From positions 744,001 through 808,000 of the forward strand of contig CAVRWA010000011.1 in NCBI GenBank assembly GCA_963724805.1: a stretch of DNA of 64,000 nt, in the 5' to 3' direction. The stretch's first letter is position 1. Each line of letters starts with the position of its first letter. The notes below the pieces were generated by a model that saw only the letters and a program-made list of their open reading frames with translations, was not told the origin of the DNA and ran no database searches. This document shows, in pieces, positions 9,641-18,673 of the stretch. The position numbers and the translations under genes were made by a program. Source of the DNA: CAVQZA01 sp963724805 (GTDB lineage Bacteria > Actinomycetota > Thermoleophilia > Gaiellales > Gaiellaceae).

Positions 9641-10558
9641 ATGTTGGCCCAGCTCGAAGGGTTCGTCGCCGTGGCGCGCGAGCGCAGCGTCACCGAAGCG
9701 GCGCGCTCGCTCTTCATCTCCCAGCCCGCCCTGACCTCGCGTCTGAACTCGCTCGAGCGCCGGGTTGGCTCGCAGCTCCTCGTGCGGCGGCGCAGCGGCG
9801 TCGAGCTGACCGAGGCGGGCCGCGCGTTCCTCCCCTTTGCAGAGCGCGCCGTCGAGACCGTCGCCGAGGGATGCCGGCTCGTGGACGCGCTCGGGCGCGG
9901 CGAGGGCGGCCAGCTCGCCCTCGGCGCCTCGCCCGCGGTCTCGACCTACGCGCTCCCCGCCCTCCTCCACCGCTTCACCGAGTCGCATCCCGGCGTCCAG
10001 CTCGTCGTCCGCACCGGCCACTCCGAGGAGGTGCTCGAGCTCGTGAAGCGCGGCGAGGTCGAGGTGGGGCTCACCCGGCTGCTCCGCGATCCGGCGATCG
10101 AGGCGACACCGCTGTGGGAGGACGAGCTCGTGCTCGTCGTCCACGAAGGCCACCCCTTCGTTGCGAGCGGGTGGGCGCGACTGGAGGAGCTCGGCGAGGA
10201 GCAATTCGTCCTCTTCGACCGCAGCTCGAGCTACCACGAGCTGACGAGCGCGCTCTTCCGCGAGGCCGGGATCGCGCCGCGCGGACTGATGGAGCTCGAC
10301 AACATCGACTCCGCCAAGAAGATGGTCGAGCAGGGGCTCGGGATCGCGCTGCTGCCGCAGATCGCCGTCGCAACCGAGCTGGCCGACGGCAGGCTGCACC
10401 GGATCCGGATCGTCGAGCAGCCGCCGCCCCGCCGGCCGATCGTCGCGATCCGGCGCAAGGGCGCGGGCCCACCCAGCGCCGCAGCCGACGCCTTCGTCGC
10501 CCTGCTCGTCGCGATGGGCCCCGAGCTGCAGCACCGTGCGTCCGCACCCCGCGGCTAG
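9641..10558 (+). CDS. LysR-family transcriptional regulator
   Basis: 305 residues. The N-terminal winged helix-turn-helix at 1-60 reads like the family (AARSLFISQPALTSRLNSLE, then LFVR-like LLVRRRSGVELTEAG). The rest is the two-lobed effector domain, with LALGASPAVSTYALPALL and EVEVGLTR segments and the ELDNIDSAKKMVEQGLGIALLPQ stretch. The effector is unknown. Its divergent position next to aceA suggests control of the glyoxylate shunt, perhaps with autoregulation. The ATG lies at the probable transcription start, so the mRNA may be leaderless. The two ABC exporter genes follow after 9 bases and could be co-transcribed. Confidence 0.92.
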   Translation: MLAQLEGFVAVARERSVTEAARSLFISQPALTSRLNSLERRVGSQLLVRRRSGVELTEAGRAFLPFAERAVETVAEGCRLVDALGRGEGGQLALGASPAVSTYALPALLHRFTESHPGVQLVVRTGHSEEVLELVKRGEVEVGLTRLLRDPAIEATPLWEDELVLVVHEGHPFVASGWARLEELGEEQFVLFDRSSSYHELTSALFREAGIAPRGLMELDNIDSAKKMVEQGLGIALLPQIAVATELADGRLHRIRIVEQPPPRRPIVAIRRKGAGPPSAAADAFVALLVAMGPELQHRASAPRG

Positions 10559-10567
10559 GTTTCCGGG

Positions 10568-12340
10568 GTGGCGACGCCCTACCGGAAGACGTTCGCGAGG
10601 CTGCTCGGCTTCCTCCGCCCGTACCGCCTCTCGCTGATCCTCTCAGTCGTGCTCGCCGGCGGCTCGCAGGTGGCGCAGATCGCGTTCTACGGCGTCACGG
10701 GGCTCGTGATCGGCAAGGCGATCACGGAGAAGGACCGCCACGAGCTCTGGATGCTGATCGGGCTGCTGATCGCGCTCGGGATCGTGAAGGCGGGACTGAT
10801 GGTCGGCCGCCGCTTCATCTCGGGGAACCAGGCGCTCGGCGTCGAGTACGACATCCGCGACGCGTTCTATGCCCGCCTGCTGCGGCTCTCGTTCGGGTTC
10901 TACGACTCGCACCAGACCGGCCAGCTGATGTCGCGCGCCACGGTCGACCTGCAGCAGGTGCGCTTCTTCCTCGGCTACGGGCTGATCTTCTTCTTCCAGC
11001 ACCTGCTGACGATCGTCGGGGTCACCGCCGTGATGCTCTGGATCGACTGGCGGCTCGCGCTGATCGTGCTCGCGATCACTCCGTTCCTCGCGGTGATCGC
11101 CTACCGCTACAGCCACGTCTCGCACCCGCTGCTCCGCGACGTGCAGCAGAAGCTCGCCGACGTCGCGACCGTCGCCGAGGAGAGCATCGTCGGCGTCGGG
11201 GTCGTGAAGGCGTTCGCGCAGGAGCCGCAAGAGGCGGCGAAGTTCACCGACCGCTCGGAGCGCCTCTTCCGGCGGACGATCTCGGCGACCCGGCAGCAGG
11301 CGCTCTACGTGCCGATGATGTCGTTCCTGCCGATGGCCGCCCAGGCGGCTGTGCTGCTCGTCGGCGGCACGGCTGTCGTGCACGGCACCATGCAGCTCAA
11401 CCAGTTCATCTCGTTCAACTTCTACGTCGCGATGCTGGTCGGGCCGCTGCGCATGCTCGGGATGTGGATCGGCCAGTCGCAGCGGGCCACCGCGTCGGGG
11501 GAGCGGATCTTCGAGATCATCGACGAGCCCGAGGAGGTCGCCGACAGCCCGGGCGCAGTCGACCTCCCTGCCGGCGAGGGCAGGATCGAGTTTGAGGGCG
11601 TCACGTTCGAATACGCGCCCGGCCGCCCCGTGCTGGAAGGGATCGACCTCGAGCTCCGCGCAGGCAGCACCGTCGCCCTGATCGGCCATACCGGGGCCGG
11701 CAAGACGACGCTCGCCTCGCTCGTGCCGCGCTTCTACGACGCGACCGCAGGCCGGGTCGTCGTCGACGGCGTCGACGTCCGCGACCTGCGGCTGACCTCG
11801 CTGCGGCGTTCGATCGGCGTGATCGCGCAGGACCCGTTCCTCTTCTCGGCGACCGTGCGCGAGAACATCGCGCTCGGCGCTCCCGACGCGGACGCCGAGG
11901 AGGTCGAGCGGGCGGCGCGGATGGCGCAGGCGCACGACTTCATCGCCGCGCTGCCGCTCGGCTACGAGACCGTGATCGGCGAGCGCGGGATCACGCTCTC
12001 CGGCGGGCAGCGCCAGCGGATCGCGATCGCGCGGGCTCTCGTCGTCGACCCCAGGATCCTGATCCTGGACGATGCGACGGCGTCGGTGGACGCCTCGACC
12101 GAGGCGCGGATCCGGCTCGGGCTGCGCGAGGCGATGAAGGGCCGGACGACGCTGATCATCGCCCACCGGCTCTCGACGATCGCGCTCGCCGACGAGATCG
12201 TCGTGCTCGAGCACGGGCGCGTCGTCGCCCGCGGCACGGACGCCGAGCTGTACGGGACGAGCCCCGTCTACCGCGAGATCCACGACCACGGGATGCTCGA
12301 GACGCGGGTGCTCACTGAGGCCGAGGAGGTGTCCGCGTGA
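10568..12340 (+). CDS. ABC exporter half-transporter (degenerate-site subunit)
   Basis: 590 residues: a six-helix membrane domain (about 20-310) and a nucleotide-binding domain (about 340-575), the half-transporter layout of multidrug or lipid exporters. Walker A is GHTGAGKTT, the signature is canonical LSGGQ, and the H-loop is IIAHRLST. Walker B reads LILDDAT, with Asp where the catalytic Glu normally sits. With the next gene this makes an asymmetric heterodimer: this subunit provides the non-hydrolytic Walker B and the intact signature. Starts at GTG, 9 bases after lysR; ends in a GTGA overlap with its partner. Substrate unknown. Confidence 0.92.
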   Translation: MATPYRKTFARLLGFLRPYRLSLILSVVLAGGSQVAQIAFYGVTGLVIGKAITEKDRHELWMLIGLLIALGIVKAGLMVGRRFISGNQALGVEYDIRDAFYARLLRLSFGFYDSHQTGQLMSRATVDLQQVRFFLGYGLIFFFQHLLTIVGVTAVMLWIDWRLALIVLAITPFLAVIAYRYSHVSHPLLRDVQQKLADVATVAEESIVGVGVVKAFAQEPQEAAKFTDRSERLFRRTISATRQQALYVPMMSFLPMAAQAAVLLVGGTAVVHGTMQLNQFISFNFYVAMLVGPLRMLGMWIGQSQRATASGERIFEIIDEPEEVADSPGAVDLPAGEGRIEFEGVTFEYAPGRPVLEGIDLELRAGSTVALIGHTGAGKTTLASLVPRFYDATAGRVVVDGVDVRDLRLTSLRRSIGVIAQDPFLFSATVRENIALGAPDADAEEVERAARMAQAHDFIAALPLGYETVIGERGITLSGGQRQRIAIARALVVDPRILILDDATASVDASTEARIRLGLREAMKGRTTLIIAHRLSTIALADEIVVLEHGRVVARGTDAELYGTSPVYREIHDHGMLETRVLTEAEEVSA

Positions 12341-14142
12341 AGGTGTGGCAGCCCGGCGGCTCGCTGACCGACCCGCGCGGCGCGAAGGTCTCGGACTGGT
12401 CGTGGCGGCAGACCGCCCGCCGGGTGCGGGCGCTGGCGCGGCTCGCGAAGCCGTACAAGGCCCGGACGGCGCTCGCGCTCGGCTCGCTGCTCCTCGCCAC
12501 GGCGTTCGCCCTGCTGCCGCCGTTCCTCGCGAAGCAGGCTATCGACCTCGGCATCGAGCAGAAGAACCTCACGCGGCTGACACTCACCGTTGCCGGGTTC
12601 CTCGTCGCGGGCCTGCTCGGCTGGGGCGCGTCGTCGGCGCAGACCTACTTCACCGGCTGGACGGGGGAGCGGATCCTCGCCGACCTGCGGCTGAAGCTGT
12701 TCCGCCACCTTCAGCGCCTCTCGCTCGGCTTCTACGAGCGCAACCGCGCCGGCGTGATCATCAGCCGGCTGACGAACGACGTCGAGGCGCTCGACCAGCT
12801 TGTCACCGACGGCGTCTCGAGCCTCGTCCAGAACACCCTGCTCCTGCTCGGCACGGCCGTGATCCTGTTCGTGCTCGACTGGCGGCTGGCGCTCGCGACC
12901 GTGGTCGTGCTGCCGCTGATGGCGGTCGCCACGTCGGTGTTCCGCGTGCGTTCCACCCGTGCGTATCGGTCCGTGCGCGAGCGGCTCGGCCTGGTCACCG
13001 CGTCCCTCGCCGAGGACATCGCCGGGATGCGCGTGATCCAGTCGTTCGCGGGCGAGACGAACTCGCAGCGGAGCTTCCGGGCAGTGAACCGGCGCTACCG
13101 CGAGGCGAACCACCAGACGGTGGTGCTGAACGGGCTCTACTTCCCGTTCGTCGACCTGCTCTCGTCGGTCGCAACCGCGATCGTGCTCGGCTTCGGCGGG
13201 ATCCTCTACTTCGACGGCAACATCACGCTCGGCACCGTGTTCGCGTTCACGCTCTACCTGGCGAACTTCTTCGATCCGGTGCAGCAGCTCTCGCAGCTCT
13301 ACAACACGTTCCTCGCGGCCGTCGCCGCGCTCGACAAGATCATGGACGTGCTCGACGAGGAGCCCCAGGTGAGCGACCGCCCGGGTGCGCGCGACCTCCC
13401 GGAGCTCGAGGGGCGCGTCCGCTTCGAGCGCGTCCGCTTTGGCTACGGCGAGGGCGTCGAGGTGCTGCACGGGATCGACCTCGACGTTCCGGCCGGGACG
13501 ACCGTCGCGCTCGTGGGGCACACGGGCGCCGGCAAGTCGACGATCGCGAAGCTGCTCGCGCGCTTCTACGACCCGCGAGAAGGGCGCATCACCGTCGACG
13601 GGATCGACCTGCGCGAGGTGACGCAGGCCTCGCTCCGCCGGCAGCTCGGCGTGGTGCCGCAGGAGGGCTTCCTTTTCGCGGGCACGGTGCGCGACAACAT
13701 CGCCTTCGGGCTTCCCGATGCGACCCCGCAGCAAATCGCCGCCGCCGCACAGGCCGTCGGCGCGCACGACTTCATCATGCGGCTCGAGGACGGCTACGAG
13801 ACCGAGGTGCAGGAGCGTGGAACGAGGCTCTCGCTCGGCCAGCGCCAGCTCGTCGCGTTCGCCCGCGCGCTGCTCGTCGACCCCCGGATCCTGGTCCTCG
13901 ACGAGGCCACGTCCTCGGTCGACATCGGCACCGAACGGCGGATCGAGGCCGCCCTCCGGCTCCTGCTCGCCGACCGGACCGCGTTCATCATCGCCCACCG
14001 TCTCTCGACGATCCGTGAGGCCGACCTGATCGTCGTGCTCGAGCACGGGGTCGTCGTGGAGCAGGGCACGCACGACGAGCTGCTGGCCCGCCGGGGCCGG
14101 TACACGGAGCTCTACGGCGACTGGGCCGTCGACATCGCCTAG
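12337..14142 (+). CDS. ABC exporter half-transporter (catalytic-site subunit)
   Basis: 601 residues, partner of the preceding gene. An N-terminal tail of about 40 residues precedes six membrane helices; the nucleotide-binding domain starts near 360. Walker A is GHTGAGKST, Walker B is LVLDEAT with the catalytic Glu, and the H-loop is IIAHRLST. The signature is LSLGQ rather than LSGGQ. The pair therefore has one consensus ATP site (this Walker B with the partner's LSGGQ) and one degenerate site, the arrangement known from TM287/288 and LmrCD-type exporters. Start is a GTG overlapping the upstream stop, implying equal synthesis. Confidence 0.92.
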   Translation: MKVWQPGGSLTDPRGAKVSDWSWRQTARRVRALARLAKPYKARTALALGSLLLATAFALLPPFLAKQAIDLGIEQKNLTRLTLTVAGFLVAGLLGWGASSAQTYFTGWTGERILADLRLKLFRHLQRLSLGFYERNRAGVIISRLTNDVEALDQLVTDGVSSLVQNTLLLLGTAVILFVLDWRLALATVVVLPLMAVATSVFRVRSTRAYRSVRERLGLVTASLAEDIAGMRVIQSFAGETNSQRSFRAVNRRYREANHQTVVLNGLYFPFVDLLSSVATAIVLGFGGILYFDGNITLGTVFAFTLYLANFFDPVQQLSQLYNTFLAAVAALDKIMDVLDEEPQVSDRPGARDLPELEGRVRFERVRFGYGEGVEVLHGIDLDVPAGTTVALVGHTGAGKSTIAKLLARFYDPREGRITVDGIDLREVTQASLRRQLGVVPQEGFLFAGTVRDNIAFGLPDATPQQIAAAAQAVGAHDFIMRLEDGYETEVQERGTRLSLGQRQLVAFARALLVDPRILVLDEATSSVDIGTERRIEAALRLLLADRTAFIIAHRLSTIREADLIVVLEHGVVVEQGTHDELLARRGRYTELYGDWAVDIA

Positions 14143-14162
14143 TCCCGACGAGACAGGTTCCG

Positions 14163-14302
14163 GTGCCTGACCCCATCGGATCGTCCGAACTGGACAGCCT
14201 CGACTCCTTTGGACGGCACCTCATCCGGCCCGCGATCCCTGATGCCCAGACGGTTCGAGTCACGGACCCGCCGACTCGGGACACGGCCGAGTGCCTGACC
14301 CC
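14163..14302. repeat. paired GTGCCTGACCCC direct repeats in a convergent intergenic region
   Basis: The same 12 bases occur at 14163-14174 and 14291-14302, inside the 169-base gap between the convergent ABC exporter and M48 peptidase genes. The core TGACCCC/GGGTCA is shared with the palindromes at 38132-38254. No ORF is seen in the gap. Probably a small dispersed repeat element. Confidence 0.45.
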
Positions 14303-14311
14303 CGGACAGGT

Positions 14312-15532
14312 CTAGCGGGGCGCAGGATGAAGCTTGCGCCACTCCTCGGCCATGCCGATCCGTTGCTCGATCGTCGGATGGTCGGCGAGCAGGAGATAGG
14401 CCCACCCGGGCGGGTCGGGCTGCTCGAGCGCGACGGTCGTGAACTTCCGGAAGACGCCCACGGCGGCCGTCGGGTCACGCGTCGTGCGCAGCGCAATCCA
14501 GTCGGCCTCGCCCTCGATGTGACGCGAGATCGCAGCCTGCAGCGGCAGCGCGACGAGCTGGAGCGCGACGAGGACGAACAGGGCGAGCGGCACCGCGGCG
14601 GGCTCCGCCATCCCCCCGCGCCGCCGGGTCGCACGTGCGATCACCCAGGCGCCGGGGATCGCGAACAGCGCGAACCACGCCAGGCCCTTGAACAGATGGT
14701 CGCGGGAGAGGTGCCCGAGCTCGTGGGCGACGACTACGCGTACCTCGCTCGGGCTGAAGCGGCCGTCGAGCAGGGTGTCCCAGAGGATCACGCGCCGCGT
14801 CGGGCCGAGGCCGACCGCCTCCGCGTTCGGCGCGCTCGTCTCGGCACGCACGTCCTCCACCACGATCCGCACCGGCGGCAGCCCCTGCTCGCGCGCGAAG
14901 CGGCGCGCGTCGGCCTTCAGCGCCGGGTCGCGGAGAGGGTGCGTGTCGGTCAGGAGATACGGCTGCACGAAGGTGAAGAGCGCCGCGAGGGCGACGAACA
15001 CCGGCCCGCCGACGAGCCACCAGCGCGCGCCGAGCACGCGCGCGAGCCCCATCACGATCACAAGCGCCGCGCACACGAACAGGAACGCGCCCGCGAGGCC
15101 GAGCCAGCCGCCGAGTGCCCACTCCCCGTAGCTCTCGTACGCGATCCCGTGCCGCCGCTCCCACCAGAGCCCCGCGAGGCCGAACGGAAGCTGCACGAGC
15201 CACACGAGCCCGAGCCCGAGCATCCCGAGCAGCAGGCCGGTGCCGATCCGCCCGGCCGCCGACTCGCGGGCGAAGCGGGCGCCACGCCGCGCGTACACGG
15301 CGAGCACGGCGACCAGCGCGAGCTCGGACAGCAGCCAGTCGATCCGGAGGAAGCGCTCGAACGAGCGGGCACGCGCGAGCTGGTGCGCGGTGAAGAGATC
15401 GGCGACGCGCACCTGTGGCAGCCGCAGCGAGGAGGGCACGCGGCTCGATCGCCAGAGCACGAGGGCAAGTAGCGCCCACACGACCGCCGCGAGCGCGAGC
15501 GCCGCGAGCCCGGCCGCGCGGCGTTCGCTCAC
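14312..15532 (-). CDS. M48-family membrane metallopeptidase
   Basis: 406 residues. Several membrane helices are spread through 1-200 and two more follow the active site, as in Ste24/HtpX-type proteases. The zinc motif HELGH lies near residue 285 and the third-ligand motif EGEAD near 345, so the enzyme should be active. These proteases trim membrane or prenylated proteins; the substrate here is unknown. Start is GTG in a GTGA overlap with the upstream DUF4389 gene, so the two form an operon. It ends against the repeat-bearing convergent gap. Confidence 0.88.
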   Translation of the reverse strand: MSERRAAGLAALALAAVVWALLALVLWRSSRVPSSLRLPQVRVADLFTAHQLARARSFERFLRIDWLLSELALVAVLAVYARRGARFARESAAGRIGTGLLLGMLGLGLVWLVQLPFGLAGLWWERRHGIAYESYGEWALGGWLGLAGAFLFVCAALVIVMGLARVLGARWWLVGGPVFVALAALFTFVQPYLLTDTHPLRDPALKADARRFAREQGLPPVRIVVEDVRAETSAPNAEAVGLGPTRRVILWDTLLDGRFSPSEVRVVVAHELGHLSRDHLFKGLAWFALFAIPGAWVIARATRRRGGMAEPAAVPLALFVLVALQLVALPLQAAISRHIEGEADWIALRTTRDPTAAVGVFRKFTTVALEQPDPPGWAYLLLADHPTIEQRIGMAEEWRKLHPAPR

Positions 15533-16788
15533 TCCGCCAGCGCGAGCTGCTCGTCGGCGACGTGCGTCGCCGGCCCGCTGTACGGGTAGCGGGCCGTGAG
15601 CAGGTACACGTAGGCGTCGGTCTGCGCCGTGTAGCGAAGCGCGTAGGCGCCGAGGCGCTGTAGCCCGACCGGCTCACGCGCCGTGACGAGCGAGAAGAAC
15701 CAGGCGAAGACCGCGGTACAGAGGAGCACCGCGCCGAGCGCCGCCGCGACGGCAAAGGCGGGCACCGCGAGCACGAGCCGGAAGAACGCGCCCCATCGTC
15801 CCTGCGGCTCCGGCCCGGGCAGCTCGAGATCGACCGGGTAGCTGCCGGCGCGCCCGTCGAAGCCCGGGAACGGGCCGCCGATCAGGAACAGGAACGCGTA
15901 GACGTGGACGCCGTAACGGAGGTAGGACGAGAGGAAGCGGTGCAGCCCCGCGGGCGGGTGCCCGCTGACGACGGTGGAGACCCACATCGCGATCAGGGCG
16001 AAGAACGAGGCGATCGACCACAGCACGAGCCAGACGAGGTGCGGGAGCGCGAGGAAGAGACGGAAGAAGACCGTCAGCCTCGAACGGCGCGGGTCGTCGT
16101 CGAGCGTCAGCCTCACCGGGCTCGCGGGCAGCGGCTCGAACGCCTCCGGCAGCGCGGGATCGGCGTCGGGGTAGCGGTCGGTGAGGACGAGGAGGTACGC
16201 GTAGGTCTGTGCGGCGTACCGCAGGATGTAGACGACGAGATCGCGGAAACCCTGGGGCGAGCGGCCGCGGGCGAGGATCGCGAACCAGCCGAGCACGAAG
16301 AGCGTGATCGCGATGCCGCCGCCGGTCGTGCGGTAGTCGAAGTTCCCGCCGCCGCCGTTCGTGCGCGCCTCCCACGAGGACGGCGCACCGCCGACGAGCA
16401 CGTCGGTGAGCGCGAGCGCCGGCAGCGCGAGGACGATCCGGAACCCGGTCTTCCAGCGATTCTGCCGCTCCGGCCGGCCGAGATCGACGTCGACCGGGTA
16501 GCCGGGCTCGCCGGTGAACCCGGGGTACGGGTTCGCGGCGAAGAGGATGTACGCGTAGACGTGGGTCGCGTAGCGGACGTACGCGGCGAGGAAGTCGAAG
16601 AGCGGTCGCGGCGGGGTGCCGTCGATCAGCGTGATCAGCCAGTTGACGAACGCGGTGAAGAACACCGCGATCCCCCAGAGCGCGAGCCAGATCAAGTGCG
16701 GGATCACGAGGAACACTCGGAAGAAGACCGTCCAGCGGTTGCGCTGGAGGTCGTCGGTCACCGTGACCCGGACCGGATGCTCGTCCAC
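15529..16788 (-). CDS. tandem DUF4389 membrane protein
   Basis: 419 residues made of two similar halves. Each half opens with a P-V-R-x-T-x-x-D-D sequence, then R-x-x-x-x-x-R-x-F-L-x-x-P-H-L-x-W helices, a Y-x-R-Y-x-x-H-V-Y-A pair and a PYPGF or PFPGF turn followed by YPVD. Each half contains two DUF4389-type units, so the protein looks like an internal duplication. About eight to ten membrane helices. Role unknown. Starts at GTG and is coupled to the M48 peptidase by GTGA, hinting that the two work on the same membrane process. Divergent from the next membrane gene with 44 bases between. Confidence 0.8.
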   Translation of the reverse strand: MDEHPVRVTVTDDLQRNRWTVFFRVFLVIPHLIWLALWGIAVFFTAFVNWLITLIDGTPPRPLFDFLAAYVRYATHVYAYILFAANPYPGFTGEPGYPVDVDLGRPERQNRWKTGFRIVLALPALALTDVLVGGAPSSWEARTNGGGGNFDYRTTGGGIAITLFVLGWFAILARGRSPQGFRDLVVYILRYAAQTYAYLLVLTDRYPDADPALPEAFEPLPASPVRLTLDDDPRRSRLTVFFRLFLALPHLVWLVLWSIASFFALIAMWVSTVVSGHPPAGLHRFLSSYLRYGVHVYAFLFLIGGPFPGFDGRAGSYPVDLELPGPEPQGRWGAFFRLVLAVPAFAVAAALGAVLLCTAVFAWFFSLVTAREPVGLQRLGAYALRYTAQTDAYVYLLTARYPYSGPATHVADEQLALAE

Positions 16789-16832
16789 GCCCGCATTATC
16801 ACCGCTGCGCTGGACGGTATAGGCTCCGCACG

Positions 16833-17540
16833 ATGCCCGTCGGCGAGATTCTGAGCGAGTCCTGGACTCTCTACACGCGCTTCTTCTGGCGGCTGGTGGC
16901 GACCGCGGCCGTGGTCTTCGTCGCCCTCGACCTGCTCGGGGCGATCCTCTTCTCGCTCGCGCGGGGCGGCGCCGCGGGAGGCGTGTTCTTCGGGCTGCTC
17001 AGCCTGATCGTCACGCTCGTCGGCTCGTTCTGGGTGCAGGGTGCGCTCGTCGAGGCGGTCCAGGACGTCCGTGACGGGAAGATCGACTCGACGATCGGCG
17101 AGCTCTACTCGCGCGTCGGGCCCCGGCTGCCTGCCCTGATCGCCGCCGGAATCCTGGCCGCGATCGGGATCGGGATCGGCTTCCTGCTGCTGATCGCGCC
17201 GGGGCTGTTCCTGCTCACGCGGTGGTGCCTGATCGTGCCCGCGATCGTGCTCGAGAAGAAGAGCGCCGGCGACTCGTTCGGCCGCTCGAACGAGCTCGTG
17301 AAGGGCGCAAGCTGGCCCGTGCTCGGTGTGATCCTGATCACCGGGATCGGCGCGTCGATCGCGAGCGGGCTGATCAGCGGGATCTTCCGCGCGATCTTCT
17401 CGCCGTTCTTCAGCGACTGGATCGGCGGCCTGATCGCCCACAGCATCACCGTGCCGTTCGTCGCCGCCGCCTGGACGCTCATGTACTTCAAGCGCGCGGA
17501 GGCCGAAACGCCGGCCCCGGCCGCGCCTGCAGAATCCTGA
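16833..17540 (+). CDS. glycerophosphodiester phosphodiesterase-type membrane domain protein
   Basis: 235 residues, six hydrophobic segments, no enzymatic domain. It follows the pattern of the membrane domain found with glycerophosphodiester phosphodiesterases and of related stand-alone proteins: an N-terminal helix pair, a V-Q-D-V-R-D-G-K linker, then an L-L-L-I-A-P-G-L-F-L helix and a W-x-L-x-x-P-A-I-V-L-E motif ending in E-K. It lacks a catalytic part, so a scaffold or transport role is possible. The stop codon shares one base with the ATG of the HD-domain gene, so the two are an operon. Confidence 0.72.
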   Translation: MPVGEILSESWTLYTRFFWRLVATAAVVFVALDLLGAILFSLARGGAAGGVFFGLLSLIVTLVGSFWVQGALVEAVQDVRDGKIDSTIGELYSRVGPRLPALIAAGILAAIGIGIGFLLLIAPGLFLLTRWCLIVPAIVLEKKSAGDSFGRSNELVKGASWPVLGVILITGIGASIASGLISGIFRAIFSPFFSDWIGGLIAHSITVPFVAAAWTLMYFKRAEAETPAPAAPAES

Positions 17541-18418
17541 TGTCCTCGGAGCCGGAGAGCGGCGAGCCTCTCGAGCTGCCCACCCCGGCCGAGGCCGAGC
17601 GCGAGACCCGTCTCACCCCCGCGCAGGCGGTCGCCGGAATGCGGATCCGGGTGCCGGTTCGCGCCAACCGAAAGCTCGGCGAGCTGATCGAGCGGGTCAA
17701 CGCTGACGACCAGCTCAAGGCGTGGTGGCACGTGGCGAACGTGAACGCGGTACTGCGCCTCCGCATCAACGACCACTCCTGGGTGCACATCCAGATCGTG
17801 ACCAACATCGCACTCAAGCTCCTGCGCCAGCTCACCAAGCACGGCGTCGAGCCGGCGATGGTGACCGACTACGCGATGACCCGCAACGAGGCGGAGATCG
17901 TCGTCGTCCTCTCGGCGCTCTTGCACGACGTCGGTATGTCCGTGCACCGCGACGACCACGAGGACTTCAGCCTCTTCCTCGCCGAGGGAAAGCTCGGCGA
18001 CCTGCTCGACGGGATCTACAGCGAGACGGACGCCGCCGTGATCTCGTCGGAGGTGCTGCAGGCGATCATCAGCCACCGCGCCGACGGCAAGCCGCTCACC
18101 CTCGAGGCGGGAATACTGCGCGTCGCGGACGCGCTCGACATGGCGAAGGGCCGCTCACGGATCCCGTTCGAGCGCGGCTCGGTCTCGATCCACTCGCTCT
18201 CGGCCGCGGCGATCGAGGACGTGCTGATCAAAGACGGTGCCGAGCGACCCATCATGATCGAGGTCGTGATGAACAACTCGTCGGGCCTCTACCAGGTGGA
18301 CGGCCTGCTGAAGGCGAAGCTCCGCGGCTCCGGCCTGGAGCCGTACGTCGAGGTGATCGCGCACATCGACACCGAGGCGGAGAAGAGCCTGGTGCCGACC
18401 TACCGGCTCGAGATCTGA
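17540..18418 (+). CDS. HD-domain phosphohydrolase
   Basis: 292 residues. An HD motif (LLHDVG, near residue 133) with an upstream His in WVHIQIV and downstream HRDDHE and SHRADG metal ligands gives the full HD set. The ATG overlaps the previous stop as TGATG. After the HD region come RVADALDMAKGRSR, then a C-terminal beta-rich part with NNSSGLYQVDGLLKAKL. Proteins of this type hydrolyse nucleotides or phosphate esters; the substrate cannot be named. It forms an operon with the membrane protein upstream. tRNA-Gln follows 24 bases after the stop. Confidence 0.85.
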   Translation: MSSEPESGEPLELPTPAEAERETRLTPAQAVAGMRIRVPVRANRKLGELIERVNADDQLKAWWHVANVNAVLRLRINDHSWVHIQIVTNIALKLLRQLTKHGVEPAMVTDYAMTRNEAEIVVVLSALLHDVGMSVHRDDHEDFSLFLAEGKLGDLLDGIYSETDAAVISSEVLQAIISHRADGKPLTLEAGILRVADALDMAKGRSRIPFERGSVSIHSLSAAAIEDVLIKDGAERPIMIEVVMNNSSGLYQVDGLLKAKLRGSGLEPYVEVIAHIDTEAEKSLVPTYRLEI

Positions 18419-18442
18419 GTCCCGCTAGAATCCGGTGACCCT

Positions 18443-18513
18443 TGCGGGGTCGTCTAATGGTAGGACGCCTGACTCTGGATCAGGTAGTCAAGGTTCGAGT
18501 CCTTGCCCCGCAG
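18443..18513 (+). tRNA. tRNA-Gln (anticodon CTG)
   Basis: A 71-base cloverleaf. The acceptor stem TGCGGGG pairs with CCCCGCA; the anticodon stem CCTGA/TCAGG holds loop CTCTGGA with anticodon CTG; the T arm CAAGG/CCTTG carries TTCGAGT. Discriminator base is G. The CCA end is not encoded. Confidence 0.96.
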
Positions 18514-18521
18514 CCTCGAGG

Positions 18522-18543
18522 AGCCCCGGAAACGGGGCTTTTC
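18522..18543 (+). terminator. rho-independent terminator of tRNA-Gln
   Basis: AGCCCCG at 18522-18528 and CGGGGCT at 18533-18539 close a GAAA tetraloop, followed by a TTTT-C run. It begins 9 bases after the tRNA, as expected for its transcription terminator. Confidence 0.85.
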
Positions 18544-18586
18544 CTCTTGCTGCTAGACCGACCGCCAACGGGCGCTCGGGCCTGCT

Positions 18587-18673
18587 TCAAATGAAGAGGT
18601 TGAAACCGACAAAGACGTAGAAGCAGACGCAGATCCAGTAGATCAGCATCAGTACCCAGACGATCCCCGCCAT
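18587..18673 (-). CDS. 28-residue hydrophobic microprotein
   Basis: An ATG-to-TGA frame of 28 codons that is almost wholly a single membrane helix: a MAG start, then Ile, Val, Leu, Trp, Tyr, Cys and Phe, ending NLFI. The codons differ from the local G/C-rich background, as needed for such a hydrophobic sequence, which is the reason to think it is selected. There is no clear ribosome site. It lies between the tRNA-Gln terminator and a gene-free stretch. Function unknown; it could be a small membrane-complex subunit, or a chance frame. Confidence 0.35.
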   Translation of the reverse strand: MAGIVWVLMLIYWICVCFYVFVGFNLFI

